A DNA stretch of 55,861 nt, taken from positions 1-55,861 of the forward strand of contig JAFGCY010000017.1 in assembly GCA_016932385.1 (NCBI GenBank). The letters run 5' to 3'. Shown piece after piece: positions 27,783 to 36,895 of this stretch. A program made the position numbers and the translations under genes. The notes under the pieces are model-generated. The model did no database searches. It worked only from the letters and a program-made list of their open reading frames with translations, and had not been told where the DNA came from. The stretch is from a bacterium. Lineage in GTDB: Bacteria > 4484-113 > JAFGCY01. Each line of letters opens with the position of its first letter. The stretch's first letter is position 1.

Positions 27783-27812
27783 CTACCGTTTCGGCGAAAT
27801 GAAGTTGCGACG

Positions 27813-27841
27813 ATTATAAACGTAATTGGGGATCGTGGCAA
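27813..27841 (-). promoter_or_regulatory. Sigma70-type promoter of the nuo operon
   Basis: Minus strand -35 TTGCCA (27836-27841), exactly 17 bp, -10 TATAAT (27813-27818). This is the best two-element promoter in the window. It predicts a leader of about 75 nt before nuoA, unlike the leaderless genes elsewhere here. Confidence 0.75.
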
Positions 27842-27888
27842 CCGCGCGGGATCAGGCCAGCATTAATGAGACTACAGACGCAGCTTGG

Positions 27889-29334
27889 TCAGGCCGTGGT
27901 CCGCCGGGCGGCGGCGCAGGCGGGCCGGGAGCGCTCGGGACTGCGTTTGGCCGGCTGCTGCTGCGTTTCACTGAGCCCCAACGCCACCATGAAACCGACG
28001 GCCAGCAGGCTGACGGCAATGCTCGTGCCGCCGGCGCTGAAGAACGGCAGCGTCAGGCCCGAGAGCGGCAGCGCACCGGTGGTGACGCCGATGTTCACCA
28101 GGGCCTGCAGGCAGATCGTGAAACCGAGCGCGGAGATCGCCGTCTTGTTGAAGGGATCGCGGCAGCAGAAGGACAGCCGGACCGCGCACCAGGCCAGCGC
28201 CATGAACAGGAACACGACGACCAGGCCCCCCACATACCCCAGCTCCTCGACAATGACCGGGAAAATGAAGTCACTGGTGGACAGCGGCAGGCGGTTCATC
28301 TTCTGGTCGCTCTTCAGGAAGCCGCGCCCCCACAGGCCTCCCGCGGCCAGTGCCCCGCGCGCCTGGGCCAGTTGGTAGGCCGGGCCGTCCTCGTCCTCGG
28401 CATGCGTGGTGATCGTATTGACCCAGGTCGAGACGCGCTGGCTGGCATAGTCGTAACGGCCGGGGTCGACCACGGCGATCGTGCCGGCCAACAGCAGGCC
28501 GATCCCCACCAGTGCCCCCAGGAATCCCAGCAGGTAGCGCAGATTGACGCCCGCCAGCACGAAAACGAGGAAGCTGCAGCCGAAAATGATCGCCGTCGAT
28601 CCGAGGTCAGGCTGGATCACGGTCAGACCGAGGGCCCCGACCACCGCGACCATGCAGCGCTTGGGCAGTTCCGGCCAGACAGGCCGGCTGTCGCGCGACC
28701 AGCTGATCTTGTACCAGGGTTGCGGCTGCGGTCGATAGGTCAGCGCTCCCTGCTGTTCCACGTCGGTCGTCGGATTGTAATCCGCCTGCTCGTCCGTTTC
28801 CTTCGTGATTCTTTCGGACTGGTCCTGGCCGTCCGGCCCCAGCCGCCACCAGCAAAGCAGCTTGGCCAGGTACAGCACCAAAAAGACCTTCAGCAGCTCG
28901 CTGGGCTGGAAGCTGATAACCCCGAGATTGAGAAACCGTGTCGCGCCGTTGACCTCCATGCCGAGGCCGGGCACCTGGACGAGCGCCACCAGCGCCAGCG
29001 ATGCGAAAAACGCCGCGGAAATGGCCTTTTCCAGCCAGCGCCGGGCCGGATAAGAGCGGTAAATCAGGATCACCGTGGCAAACGCCCCGAAGGTTCCCAG
29101 GAGCAGGAAGCCGAAGTGCTTAAGAAAGCCGCCGTAGGCCGGCCGGTCCAAGGCGATATTGAGAAAAACCGTCGCCGAGAAGCTCATCGCCAGCCCGAAC
29201 AGGGCCAGCAGCGCCGTAACGACCAACAGCCGCATGATCCAGCGCTGAATTCTTTCTCTACGCGCCCCGTCCCGCCGGATCGCCGCGGGTGTGCCTGTTA
29301 ACGGCCGCGCACCTGCCATACCGGTGCTGTCCAT
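27889..29334 (-). CDS. ftsW: FtsW/RodA-family peptidoglycan glycosyltransferase
   Basis: SEDS-family lipid II polymerase, multi-pass inner membrane. 481 aa, about ten TM segments. GATRFLNLGVISFQPSELLK and PDLGSTAII with ARGALAAGGLWGRGF, then PLSGLTLPFFSAGGTS are the family blocks. About 60 hydrophilic residues (roughly 175-235, Glu/Asp/Gln rich) interrupt the loop after the PSELLK helix. GAGGTG precedes the ATG. Being last in murF-mraY-murD-ftsW argues for FtsW (division) rather than RodA. murG and murC, which often follow, are absent; nuoA's leader comes next. Confidence 0.9.
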   Translation of the reverse strand: MDSTGMAGARPLTGTPAAIRRDGARRERIQRWIMRLLVVTALLALFGLAMSFSATVFLNIALDRPAYGGFLKHFGFLLLGTFGAFATVILIYRSYPARRWLEKAISAAFFASLALVALVQVPGLGMEVNGATRFLNLGVISFQPSELLKVFLVLYLAKLLCWWRLGPDGQDQSERITKETDEQADYNPTTDVEQQGALTYRPQPQPWYKISWSRDSRPVWPELPKRCMVAVVGALGLTVIQPDLGSTAIIFGCSFLVFVLAGVNLRYLLGFLGALVGIGLLLAGTIAVVDPGRYDYASQRVSTWVNTITTHAEDEDGPAYQLAQARGALAAGGLWGRGFLKSDQKMNRLPLSTSDFIFPVIVEELGYVGGLVVVFLFMALAWCAVRLSFCCRDPFNKTAISALGFTICLQALVNIGVTTGALPLSGLTLPFFSAGGTSIAVSLLAVGFMVALGLSETQQQPAKRSPERSRPACAAARRTTA

Positions 29335-29354
29335 CGGTTCACCTCAACCCTGCC

Positions 29355-29399
29355 CCTCGCGGGGACTTGTTCAACCCTCGCACCCCGCTTCGCGGGGTG
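29355..29399. repeat. Two GC hairpins between murD and ftsW
   Basis: CACCCCGC-TTC-GCGGGGTG (29381-29399) is a perfect 8-bp stem; CCCC-TCGC-GGGG lies nearby at about 29353-29364. Both follow a TCAACCCT word, so the spacer looks like a duplicated REP-like unit. It could trim or stabilise the polycistronic message. Confidence 0.45.
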
Positions 29400-29406
29400 A
29401 AACCCG

Positions 29407-30801
29407 TTATCCGCCGGCCCGGGCCCCGCCCGTGGTTCCGGCCAACCCGGCGACCACCTCCTTGAAGTGCTCGCCGCGCTCCTCGTAGCTGCCGTACTGA
29501 TCGAAACTGGCACAGGCCGGTGACAACAGGACGGTGCCACCGTCGGGCGCCAGCGCTTCGACCGCGGCCGGAACCGCCAGCTCCAGGTTATCAACTAATT
29601 GTACACTATCCACACCCGCCGCCGCCAGTGCAGCGGCAAACCGCCCGGCAGCCTCGCCGATCAGCACCGCGTGGCGCACCTTGCGCTTGATCCAGGCGCA
29701 CATCTCGGCCAGGTCCGTCATCTTGTCGCGGCCGCCGAGGATCAGGGCGAGTGGCGGATCCATCGCCTTGAGCGCGGTGATCGTGGCCTCGGGATTCGTC
29801 GCCTTGGAGTCGTTGAAAAACCGGACATTGCCAAGGGTTTGCGGGCAGCGTTCCAGCCGGTGCTCGTAACCGGTGAATCCGCTGAGCCGCTCGGCGACCG
29901 TCTCCGCCGTGGCGCCCATCAGAAAAGCGGTGACAATCACGGCCAACGCGTTCTCGATATTATGGATTCCCGGCAGTTTCACGCAATCCAGGCTCAGTTC
30001 ATGGCGCTCGTACCCCAAGTCGACATGGATCATATTGTTGGCCACCCAGGCGCCGTGCAGACGGCCGCCCGGTACCGACCGGTACTGAAGATAAGTCGGT
30101 TTATTATTCTCAAAGCTGTCGCGCGAGAATGCGCCGCACAAGGCGTTGGCGACGATGAATCCACTCTCGTCCATGTTGATCGCCATTTGGCGTTTCACAC
30201 GCGCATACTCCTCGATGGTGCCATGCCGGTCGAGGTGGTCGGGGGTCAGGTTGGTGTAGATCGCGACATGCGGGGCGAAGCGCTCGATCGCTTCGAGCTG
30301 GTAGCTGGACACCTCCAGGGCGACGTAATCGCCCTCGCCGATCTCGGCCAGGCTGCCTAACAGCGGCACGCCGATGTTACCCAAGACGTGCGACGGTCCC
30401 AGCGCGGAGAGCACGTGCCCGAGTATCTTGGTCGTCGTCGATTTGCCGTTGGTGCCGGTCACGGCCAGCAGATAGCCGGGGCAGTTGCGCGCCGCGACCT
30501 CCAGTTCGGAGACCACGGGAATACCGCGCTCGACAGCGCGCTGAACGTGCGGGTTTTTCAGCGGCACGCCCGGGGAGAGGATCAGCGCATCCAGGCGCTC
30601 GACGGCCGGTCCGATCGCCGCGCCGAAGGCCAGCTCGAAACGCCCGCCGGCCTCGGTGTTGAGCGCGGCCTGCTGCTCGGGGGAGGCCTGGTCGATCAGC
30701 ACGACCGGCGAGATCAACTGCGGCCGCAGGTAGTCCACGCAGGCCTTGCCCGTGCGGCCGTAGCCGTAAACACCGACGCGTTCGCCCAACCAGTTGATCA
30801 A
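29407..30801 (-). CDS. murD: UDP-N-acetylmuramoylalanine--D-glutamate ligase
   Basis: Adds D-Glu to UDP-MurNAc-L-Ala; cytoplasmic ATP-dependent Mur ligase. 464 aa. The Rossmann-like N-terminal GVYGYGRTGKA, ATP loop TGTNGKSTTT (115-124), NLTPDHLDRHG and FNDSKATNPEAT are all diagnostic. The start appears to be TTG (30799-30801); no better codon lies between it and mraY, 12 bases upstream. Operon with mraY and murF. Confidence 0.94.
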   Translation of the reverse strand: MINWLGERVGVYGYGRTGKACVDYLRPQLISPVVLIDQASPEQQAALNTEAGGRFELAFGAAIGPAVERLDALILSPGVPLKNPHVQRAVERGIPVVSELEVAARNCPGYLLAVTGTNGKSTTTKILGHVLSALGPSHVLGNIGVPLLGSLAEIGEGDYVALEVSSYQLEAIERFAPHVAIYTNLTPDHLDRHGTIEEYARVKRQMAINMDESGFIVANALCGAFSRDSFENNKPTYLQYRSVPGGRLHGAWVANNMIHVDLGYERHELSLDCVKLPGIHNIENALAVIVTAFLMGATAETVAERLSGFTGYEHRLERCPQTLGNVRFFNDSKATNPEATITALKAMDPPLALILGGRDKMTDLAEMCAWIKRKVRHAVLIGEAAGRFAAALAAAGVDSVQLVDNLELAVPAAVEALAPDGGTVLLSPACASFDQYGSYEERGEHFKEVVAGLAGTTGGARAGG

Positions 30802-30813
30802 TCCCGACCTCGC

Positions 30814-31914
30814 TTAGCTTTCTGTGGTTTCGCCGTTCAGTTTACAATCTGCCCGGCGGCTGTATTTCATTAACAGACCTACCAAAATCGCCAGCAGGAT
30901 CGCGGTGCCCAACAGCCCCCATTGCGTGCCATGGCGCAGCCAGATGAAGGCCACCACACAGCCCAGCGCTTGCAGGCCGGTGAACAGGAACACGATCCGC
31001 CGCTCGCCCCACCCCGCCATCTCGAAGTGGTGATGCAGCGGCGAACAGAGCAGCACGCGGCGCTTGGTCAGGCGGTAGCAGGCCACCTGGACGATCACGG
31101 AGGCGACGTTGGCGACCCAGATGAAGACGCACAAGCCCAGAAAGAACCACCAGCCCTTGGCCATGAACAGCCCGGCGACCAGCGCGCCGACGGTCAGCGA
31201 TCCGGCGTCCCCCATGTAGATCAGCGCCGGCTTCCAGTTGTAGATCAGGAAGGCCGCCAGCGCGCCGAAACCGACCGCCGCGGGCAGGGCCAGCGGCTCT
31301 TCACCGTCCAGAAGCGCGTAGAACGCGCCGGCCAGCACCACCAGCGTGGTGGAGGACAGCAGCCCGTCCAGCCCGTCGGTGAAGTTGGCGCCGTTGAGCG
31401 CGCCCAGCCAGACAAACAGGCCGGCGGGATAGTACAGCCACCACGGCGCGTAGACCGGCCAGGGCAGTGAGTCGCCGGTCAGGGCCAGCGTCAGATGCCA
31501 TTCCTGAAAATAGGTCGAGATCAGGTATAACAGCGCCAGGCCGACGAAGATCTGCACCGGCAGCTTGTAGCGCGCCTTGAGCCCCTCGCTGCCGCGGTTG
31601 ACCTTGAGCCGGTCGTCGATGAAGCCCAGCAGGCCCATCAGCGCCGCCGCCCAGCAGACGTAGATGCCGATCCGCGTGCTGGGCTGGCCCGGCTCGGCCA
31701 GCGGGAAAGCCCAGATACCCGCCACCAGCAGCAACAGCGCCATGATGATGCCCGTACCGGTCGGCACGGCATGCTTTTTCTTATGGTGCTCCGGCCCATC
31801 CTCGCGGAACCGCTGGTGCATCAGCCGCCCGACGACCGCGCGATAAGCACCGTACAGCACTGCCGCGATCAGGCCGCTGATTGCCGCGATCCACCAGGGG
31901 CTTGAGATGGGCAC
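30814..31914 (-). CDS. mraY: Phospho-N-acetylmuramoyl-pentapeptide-transferase
   Basis: Makes lipid I from UDP-MurNAc-pentapeptide and undecaprenyl phosphate; integral inner-membrane enzyme. 366 aa, about ten TM segments. GFIDDRLKV, NFTDGLDGL, KPALIYMGDAGSL and CSPLHHHFEMAGW (the MraY-specific His triad loop) are seen. GTG start at 31912-31914, two bases after the murF stop. Confidence 0.95.
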   Translation of the reverse strand: MPISSPWWIAAISGLIAAVLYGAYRAVVGRLMHQRFREDGPEHHKKKHAVPTGTGIIMALLLLVAGIWAFPLAEPGQPSTRIGIYVCWAAALMGLLGFIDDRLKVNRGSEGLKARYKLPVQIFVGLALLYLISTYFQEWHLTLALTGDSLPWPVYAPWWLYYPAGLFVWLGALNGANFTDGLDGLLSSTTLVVLAGAFYALLDGEEPLALPAAVGFGALAAFLIYNWKPALIYMGDAGSLTVGALVAGLFMAKGWWFFLGLCVFIWVANVASVIVQVACYRLTKRRVLLCSPLHHHFEMAGWGERRIVFLFTGLQALGCVVAFIWLRHGTQWGLLGTAILLAILVGLLMKYSRRADCKLNGETTES

Positions 31915-31916
31915 GG

Positions 31917-33581
31917 CTAGTTCGTTCCAGTCAGGAGATCATTGACGATACGTTCCAGGTGCAGCGCCCGCGAACCCTTGACCAACACGACCGTCGGCTG
32001 CTTGGCGTTGTTGATCTCGTCCAGGAGCATCGCCGAGAGCTTGTAGGCCGCGCGGTCGTCCAGGATCACGCTGCCGGTCGTCTGCCGCTGGTCGCGGCCG
32101 CGGCCGTCGCCGTCGCCGAAGCGCGAGCCGATCCGCCCGCCGCCGTAGCCCTCGAAGCCAGAGCGGCCCTCGATGTAGTACAGCTCAACATCTTCGCTGG
32201 CCTCGACCTCGTTGACCGCGTTCATCCGCGGGCCGATGGCGTAAACGGCGTGGAACGGCAACGACAGCGCGGTCTGGGCGAACTGGCGGTGCAGCAGGGT
32301 CTCGAACTTGCCCAGTTCCAGCATGTCGCCGAGTACCAGGATCTTGCGGTATCGCGGATCGATGTTGAGCATCAGCTCGAGGCTGTCGATGATCGAGCCC
32401 GGCGAACTGTTGTAGCAGTCGTCGACCAAAAACAGCTCCTCGCGCAACTGGAACAGGTTCAGCCGCTGCGGGGCGGGAAGCAGCGCAGGCGCCGCCTCGG
32501 CGACCTCGGCCAGCGACATATCGTACTGCAGGGCCGCGCAGGCCGCCGCCGTCAGGTTCTCCAGCGCGCCGCGGCCCAGCATGTTCAGATGCACCGGCGC
32601 TCGTTCGTCCTTGCTGCACAGCGTGCAGGTCGAGCCGTCCAGGCCGTGCACGGTGACGTCCTCCAGCCAGACCGTCGGCTCGGGCAGCTCCTCGTGGCAG
32701 TTCTCCACATGCCCGGGGGTGATAAACGGCGCCAGCCCCGAGTTGGTGTAGGCCGCCGAGGAGTCGAAGAAGACCATCTCCAGCTCCGCCGGCCCTTCCT
32801 TGCGGTTTTTCAGCTCCTCGATCACCGCGAGCACATTGGGATCGCGGAGGTTGATCACGATCTTGCCCGGCGAGCACATGCCCGCCACGATCTCGCACTT
32901 GGCCTTGTAAACTTCCTCGAATGAACCGAGCCGGCCGACGTGGCTGCCCGAGGTGTTGGTGATGATCGCTAGGTTCGGATGCGCGATGCGGGACAGCAGG
33001 CTGATCTCGCCGCGGGCGCGCATCGCCATCTCGATCACGGCCATACGCGTGCGGTCGTTGATCCGCGACAGCGCCAGCGGCACGCCGATCTCGTTGTTGA
33101 AGTTCTTCTCCGTACCCACCGTCGGATACTTCTGGCTGAGCAGCTGGATCAGCATTTCCTTGGTGCCGGTCTTGCCGACGGAGCCGGTCACGCCGAGCAC
33201 CTGGACGTCGAACTGCATGCGGAACCACTCGGCCAGCTTCTGCAGCGCCACCAGTGTATGCCGCACCTCGACGATGCAGACATCGTCCATCTCGCCGTAA
33301 CCGGATCGGCTGCCGCGTTCGCGCAACCAGCCGACGATCTCATGCACCTGGTGGTGCCCGGAACGCACCAGCGCGGCGACCGCGCCCTTACTAATCGCGT
33401 CGATCACGAACTGGTGGCCGTCGCGGCTCTGGCCCATCAGCGGGACGAACAGCGAGTGATCGTCGACATAGCGGCTGTCGATGCAGTAGTTGTTGAAGGC
33501 GGTGTCCGGGTTTCCGTGGATCAGCCGCCCGCCAAGCGATTCCAGCAGGTCGCTAATTGTGAAAGATATTTTTGAGCTCAT
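31917..33581 (-). CDS. murF: UDP-N-acetylmuramoyl-tripeptide--D-alanyl-D-alanine ligase, enlarged
   Basis: Adds D-Ala-D-Ala to the muramoyl tripeptide. 554 aa, about 100 more than typical. ATP loop TGSVGKTGTKEML (132-144), EMAMRARGEI, NTSGSHVGRLGS and VDDCYNSSPGS are present. Extra material: a charged insert near residues 88-103, one near 285-320 containing CHEELPEP, and a Gly/Arg-rich segment near 470-500. The C-terminal VLVKGSRALHLER is intact. ATG at 33579-33581 with GAGG upstream. First gene of the mur block; murE is not adjacent. Confidence 0.92.
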   Translation of the reverse strand: MSSKISFTISDLLESLGGRLIHGNPDTAFNNYCIDSRYVDDHSLFVPLMGQSRDGHQFVIDAISKGAVAALVRSGHHQVHEIVGWLRERGSRSGYGEMDDVCIVEVRHTLVALQKLAEWFRMQFDVQVLGVTGSVGKTGTKEMLIQLLSQKYPTVGTEKNFNNEIGVPLALSRINDRTRMAVIEMAMRARGEISLLSRIAHPNLAIITNTSGSHVGRLGSFEEVYKAKCEIVAGMCSPGKIVINLRDPNVLAVIEELKNRKEGPAELEMVFFDSSAAYTNSGLAPFITPGHVENCHEELPEPTVWLEDVTVHGLDGSTCTLCSKDERAPVHLNMLGRGALENLTAAACAALQYDMSLAEVAEAAPALLPAPQRLNLFQLREELFLVDDCYNSSPGSIIDSLELMLNIDPRYRKILVLGDMLELGKFETLLHRQFAQTALSLPFHAVYAIGPRMNAVNEVEASEDVELYYIEGRSGFEGYGGGRIGSRFGDGDGRGRDQRQTTGSVILDDRAAYKLSAMLLDEINNAKQPTVVLVKGSRALHLERIVNDLLTGTN

Positions 33582-33657
33582 TAACGGTCCTCACGCTCAA
33601 TACCAAGTTTGCTCTCCGGCGATTTATCGCCAGCATGCAGGGCAAACGTAACCTAAG

Positions 33658-33678
33658 ATTATATAGTCTGATCAGACT
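33658..33678 (-). promoter_or_regulatory. murF-proximal promoter with perfect palindrome
   Basis: Minus-strand TATAAT (33658-33663) with the 14-bp perfect palindrome AGTCTGATCAGACT (33665-33678) directly upstream, inside the -10/-35 spacer. No good -35. The palindrome could be a repressor or activator site. Confidence 0.5.
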
Positions 33679-33718
33679 GTTTTCCTTGCACCGCGCCGAT
33701 TTAACTAGCATTTTGACT

Positions 33719-33738
33719 ATTATAAGATGACTGGTCAT
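33719..33738 (-). promoter_or_regulatory. murF-distal promoter with inverted repeat
   Basis: A second minus-strand TATAAT (33719-33724) with ATGAC-TG-GTCAT (33727-33738, plus-strand reading) just upstream. Same arrangement as the proximal promoter but a different palindrome. Confidence 0.4.
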
Positions 33739-33840
33739 TATTGACGCTGGCGGGGTCGAAGTTGTTCGCCTGACCAGCCGGCCGGATCCTACGCCGGCAA
33801 ACCGCCGCCCGGCAACCGACCCATTCCGCACTCGCCGCTG

Positions 33841-36573
33841 CTACAGTACCGACATGTCCAGATCGGCGACGAAGATCGCATTCTGATCGTTGTTGTTCTC
33901 GTCGACTGCTCCGGTGGCCGTCATGAACGTCACCAGTTGATCCGTTACGGTGCCCGTCAAATCGGCAAACGTCGAGCCCGGTACCGAAACCGTACCGGTC
34001 GCGGTCTGCGTCGGAGTTTCCCCCGGCCAGAATTGCTGGTAAGCGCTGTGTGATCCACCTGTGATGACAACGTGACCAGCTGTATCAACAGTGATGCCCG
34101 TGCCCGAGCAACGGCTCTCATCTCCGTAGGCCTGCCAGTAATGGGTAATTGCCCCACTCATGTTCAGCTCAACGAGAGTTAGCCAGTAATCGGTGTTAAA
34201 TGACCCGTATCCACTCACATACAGCTTGTCGCTATCGAAGATAACCCCCTGCGCGTCGTCATAATCGGTCGAGTTACCGAGGTATTTGGCCCAGACCAGC
34301 ATCAGGTTGATGTCGTACATGAGAACCACCTGCTCATAGCTTGGGCTTAGGCAGCTACTCATACCGCAGAGGCAGATATACCCCTGGCTTTGATCGACGG
34401 ACAACGAGTTAAACCTTGTGAATCCTCCGCTGTCGAACATGCTTTCGTTCAGCAGCAGGCCAGTGCTGGGATCGAGAATCGCGACATAACCAGCCGCGCC
34501 GCTGCTTGGCAACGAGCAAAGGCCACCAACTACCAGCGCAACGTTACCTGGCAAGGCGTCGATACCTCCTTCGAAAGCGACTTGATATCCATTCGAGACC
34601 GACTTTTGGTAGTCCACGGCGCCCGTTGTGGCATCGATCACCAAGAGCAGGCCCGCCGCATCCGTCGCACTCACGGCATATGTGTATCCGCAGACGGCGA
34701 TCTTGTCGCCGAACCGGCAGATCTTAAAGCCCCAGTCGGAAGCGGTAGTGCCCCAGGTTTTCTGCCACAACAGGTTGCCGGCAGGCGATAGCTTAAGCAG
34801 CAAGACATCCCAAGCTCCCTGGCCGACCGAAGTGGTGACGCCGATGGCATGGATATCGCCGGCGGCGTCCAGTGCCAGATCCATCAGGTACTCGTCGGAC
34901 GTGGCGCTATAGCGCCTGGCCCACTGCAGGTTTCCCGACGAGTCATACTTCAGAATCACTCCGTCCTGGCCAGATCCGGCCTGTGAATCAGTCGTACCGG
35001 TGACATACACGTTATTGCTCGCGTCCGTCGCCACGGCCGCGCCGAACTCGCCGATCGAACTCCAGCTGTGCAGCCAGCCGCTCACGTATGCGAGATGCCA
35101 ATGCTCCTGTGATGTACCTTCGTCGTCCGTGACACGCATGTTCGCCTGATAACTCCCCTCATCCATGAATGTGTGGCTGACAACCCCGGTCTCCTCCGTC
35201 AGGTCGTAGGTGCCGTCACTCTCCCAGTCCCAGGAGTAAGTGAGCGGCCCGCCGTCGGGATCGCTGCTGTCGCTGCCATCGAAGGTCACCGTAAGCGGAC
35301 GCGGCCCTGAGTAATTGGTTGCTGTAAGGTGCGTCTCGGGCAGGGCGTTTATATAGCCCTGGCCTGTCTCACTCCAATCGTCACAGACATTCGGTCCTAC
35401 GGTGGCCCGGACCTGATAGTCGTAATGAACGCCCACTTGGCAGTGGTTGCCCGGCGGATAAGCCGTGGTGTGCTCGAACTCCAGCGTCAATCCCCCGTCA
35501 ACATGCCAGAGCGGTTCGAAGGAGGGCGGCTCCCCCTCCGGCAGCGGCCGGTATTGGAGATCGTAGCCGTCCGCGCCCGGTATCGCTTCCCAGCTGACGA
35601 CCAGGCGCTCGTTGTACTCGCCGTGCGTGGCATCTACCACCTCGATCCGCGCCAGGTCGCGCCAGCCGGACACCACCTCACCGGGTGGGCCGATCTCATC
35701 CGCGACGACCGAGCGGAGCCGGTAATACAGCGGAATGGCATACGGTATCGGGTTTGCATCAGCATCCCAAGTATCCGCGTATTCAGTGGCACTGGGCGGC
35801 AGGTCGGCGACGGGCGTCCATGGGCCGTCCGGATTTTCGGCCCGATCCAGCCTGAGTCCCTCGAATTCGCTGCCGGGATAGGTGATTGACACTGGTTCCC
35901 AATCGAGGCCGATCTCCGCGCCGTGACCGCCCTGGGCCGCCACCAGGCCAACCGGTGGCGGCGCTTCGGTATTGATCAATAAAGTGACATCGCAAACCGT
36001 GGCGGCAACCCCGTCATAAGTGACGATCGCTAAGTAAGCGTTGCCCGCCTCACTAACCGGCATCCAGGCCGTGGGCACGCCGCTGAACAGGATGGTATCG
36101 ACCGGGTGGTACTCCTGCCAATGCCAATACAAACCGTTGTAGTCGGCAATCCCCAGGTAGAAATTCTCCGGCAGAGGGTTTTCGAAGGTAATCCTGACGA
36201 CTTCCGGAAGGTTTTCCGTGCTTAGCTCGGTGAACCGGTAAATCGCCCAAGCTGGTTCCAACTCGTCCGGCTCCAACTGGAGGAGGCTCTCCGGATCGCC
36301 GACCTGCGTATTGCCCTCGCTACGCTGGCATGCTTCGCTGCCCGCCAGCGCTAGCTCGATCTGGGCATTGGTTGCCCGGGTATAGCCGGGATGATCGGTA
36401 GCTACATCCGCGGGTACCGGGGGTAGCCCCTCGGCTGGCGGCTGCCCGGTCGCAACAATGACGACCGGGTCTGAAGTGTTGGTTGTTTCGTTGAGAACCG
36501 GAGTGGTCACGGAGCATCCTAGCAACGGCAGAGTCAGCACGAGTATTGGAAACATGCTTCGAAAACTCAGCAT
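33841..36573 (-). CDS. Large secreted lipoprotein with FN3-like, PKD and propeller regions
   Basis: 910 aa. Signal peptide with lipobox LPLLGC (Cys 20). Residues about 107-200 contain AWAIY and GIADYNGLYWHW, a domain shared with the lipoprotein at 5688-7529. Next come two fibronectin-III-like modules (about 205-430), one PKD domain (about 437-515, TFDGSDSSDPDGG and WDWESDG), then repeated blades with VYVTGTT, ILKYDSSGNLQWAR and LLKLSPAGNLLWQK typical of SBBP-type beta-propellers to the end. Role is probably surface adhesion or binding. ATG at 36571-36573 has AAAGGAGGT at ideal spacing, preceded by TATAAT at 36596-36601. The frame extends upstream but has no better start. Confidence 0.85.
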   Translation of the reverse strand: MLSFRSMFPILVLTLPLLGCSVTTPVLNETTNTSDPVVIVATGQPPAEGLPPVPADVATDHPGYTRATNAQIELALAGSEACQRSEGNTQVGDPESLLQLEPDELEPAWAIYRFTELSTENLPEVVRITFENPLPENFYLGIADYNGLYWHWQEYHPVDTILFSGVPTAWMPVSEAGNAYLAIVTYDGVAATVCDVTLLINTEAPPPVGLVAAQGGHGAEIGLDWEPVSITYPGSEFEGLRLDRAENPDGPWTPVADLPPSATEYADTWDADANPIPYAIPLYYRLRSVVADEIGPPGEVVSGWRDLARIEVVDATHGEYNERLVVSWEAIPGADGYDLQYRPLPEGEPPSFEPLWHVDGGLTLEFEHTTAYPPGNHCQVGVHYDYQVRATVGPNVCDDWSETGQGYINALPETHLTATNYSGPRPLTVTFDGSDSSDPDGGPLTYSWDWESDGTYDLTEETGVVSHTFMDEGSYQANMRVTDDEGTSQEHWHLAYVSGWLHSWSSIGEFGAAVATDASNNVYVTGTTDSQAGSGQDGVILKYDSSGNLQWARRYSATSDEYLMDLALDAAGDIHAIGVTTSVGQGAWDVLLLKLSPAGNLLWQKTWGTTASDWGFKICRFGDKIAVCGYTYAVSATDAAGLLLVIDATTGAVDYQKSVSNGYQVAFEGGIDALPGNVALVVGGLCSLPSSGAAGYVAILDPSTGLLLNESMFDSGGFTRFNSLSVDQSQGYICLCGMSSCLSPSYEQVVLMYDINLMLVWAKYLGNSTDYDDAQGVIFDSDKLYVSGYGSFNTDYWLTLVELNMSGAITHYWQAYGDESRCSGTGITVDTAGHVVITGGSHSAYQQFWPGETPTQTATGTVSVPGSTFADLTGTVTDQLVTFMTATGAVDENNNDQNAIFVADLDMSVL

Positions 36574-36895
36574 ATTACCCACCTCCTTTCCGCAAATTAT
36601 ACCTAAAAGCAGCTCCAACTGCGCCCAGTGGTTCTTGTGAAATGGCTCAAGTTTCGCGCCAGACGATCCTGGAAACCAGTGCCGGCTTTACCGAGGAGAT
36701 ACTCTATTGCCCGACACGCGAGCATGCCTGCTTCCCGAAGAGCAAATCGCTGGCATCAGGTCGTTTGGTCTTCTCAGCAGCGCATGGTTCTCCTTGGTTC
36801 GCTAGCTGAGATCAGTCACACCCCAAGTCAAGCAGCGCCGCCGAACTCAATAAAGAAATGCACGCGCCACTCAGATTGCCTCTACATCCGCGATC
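36574..36895. other. Intergenic, promoter of the PKD lipoprotein only
   Basis: 322 bases. The lipoprotein's SD (36581-36589) and a TATAAT (36596-36601, minus) are at the left end. The remainder has short open frames on the plus strand without start signals or recognisable protein character; nothing else is seen. Base composition begins to fall here toward the AT-richer stretch. Confidence 0.5.

Noticed and set aside
33553..33831. Small minus-strand open frame upstream of murF
   Set aside because: It covers both murF promoters and palindromes and has no protein character.
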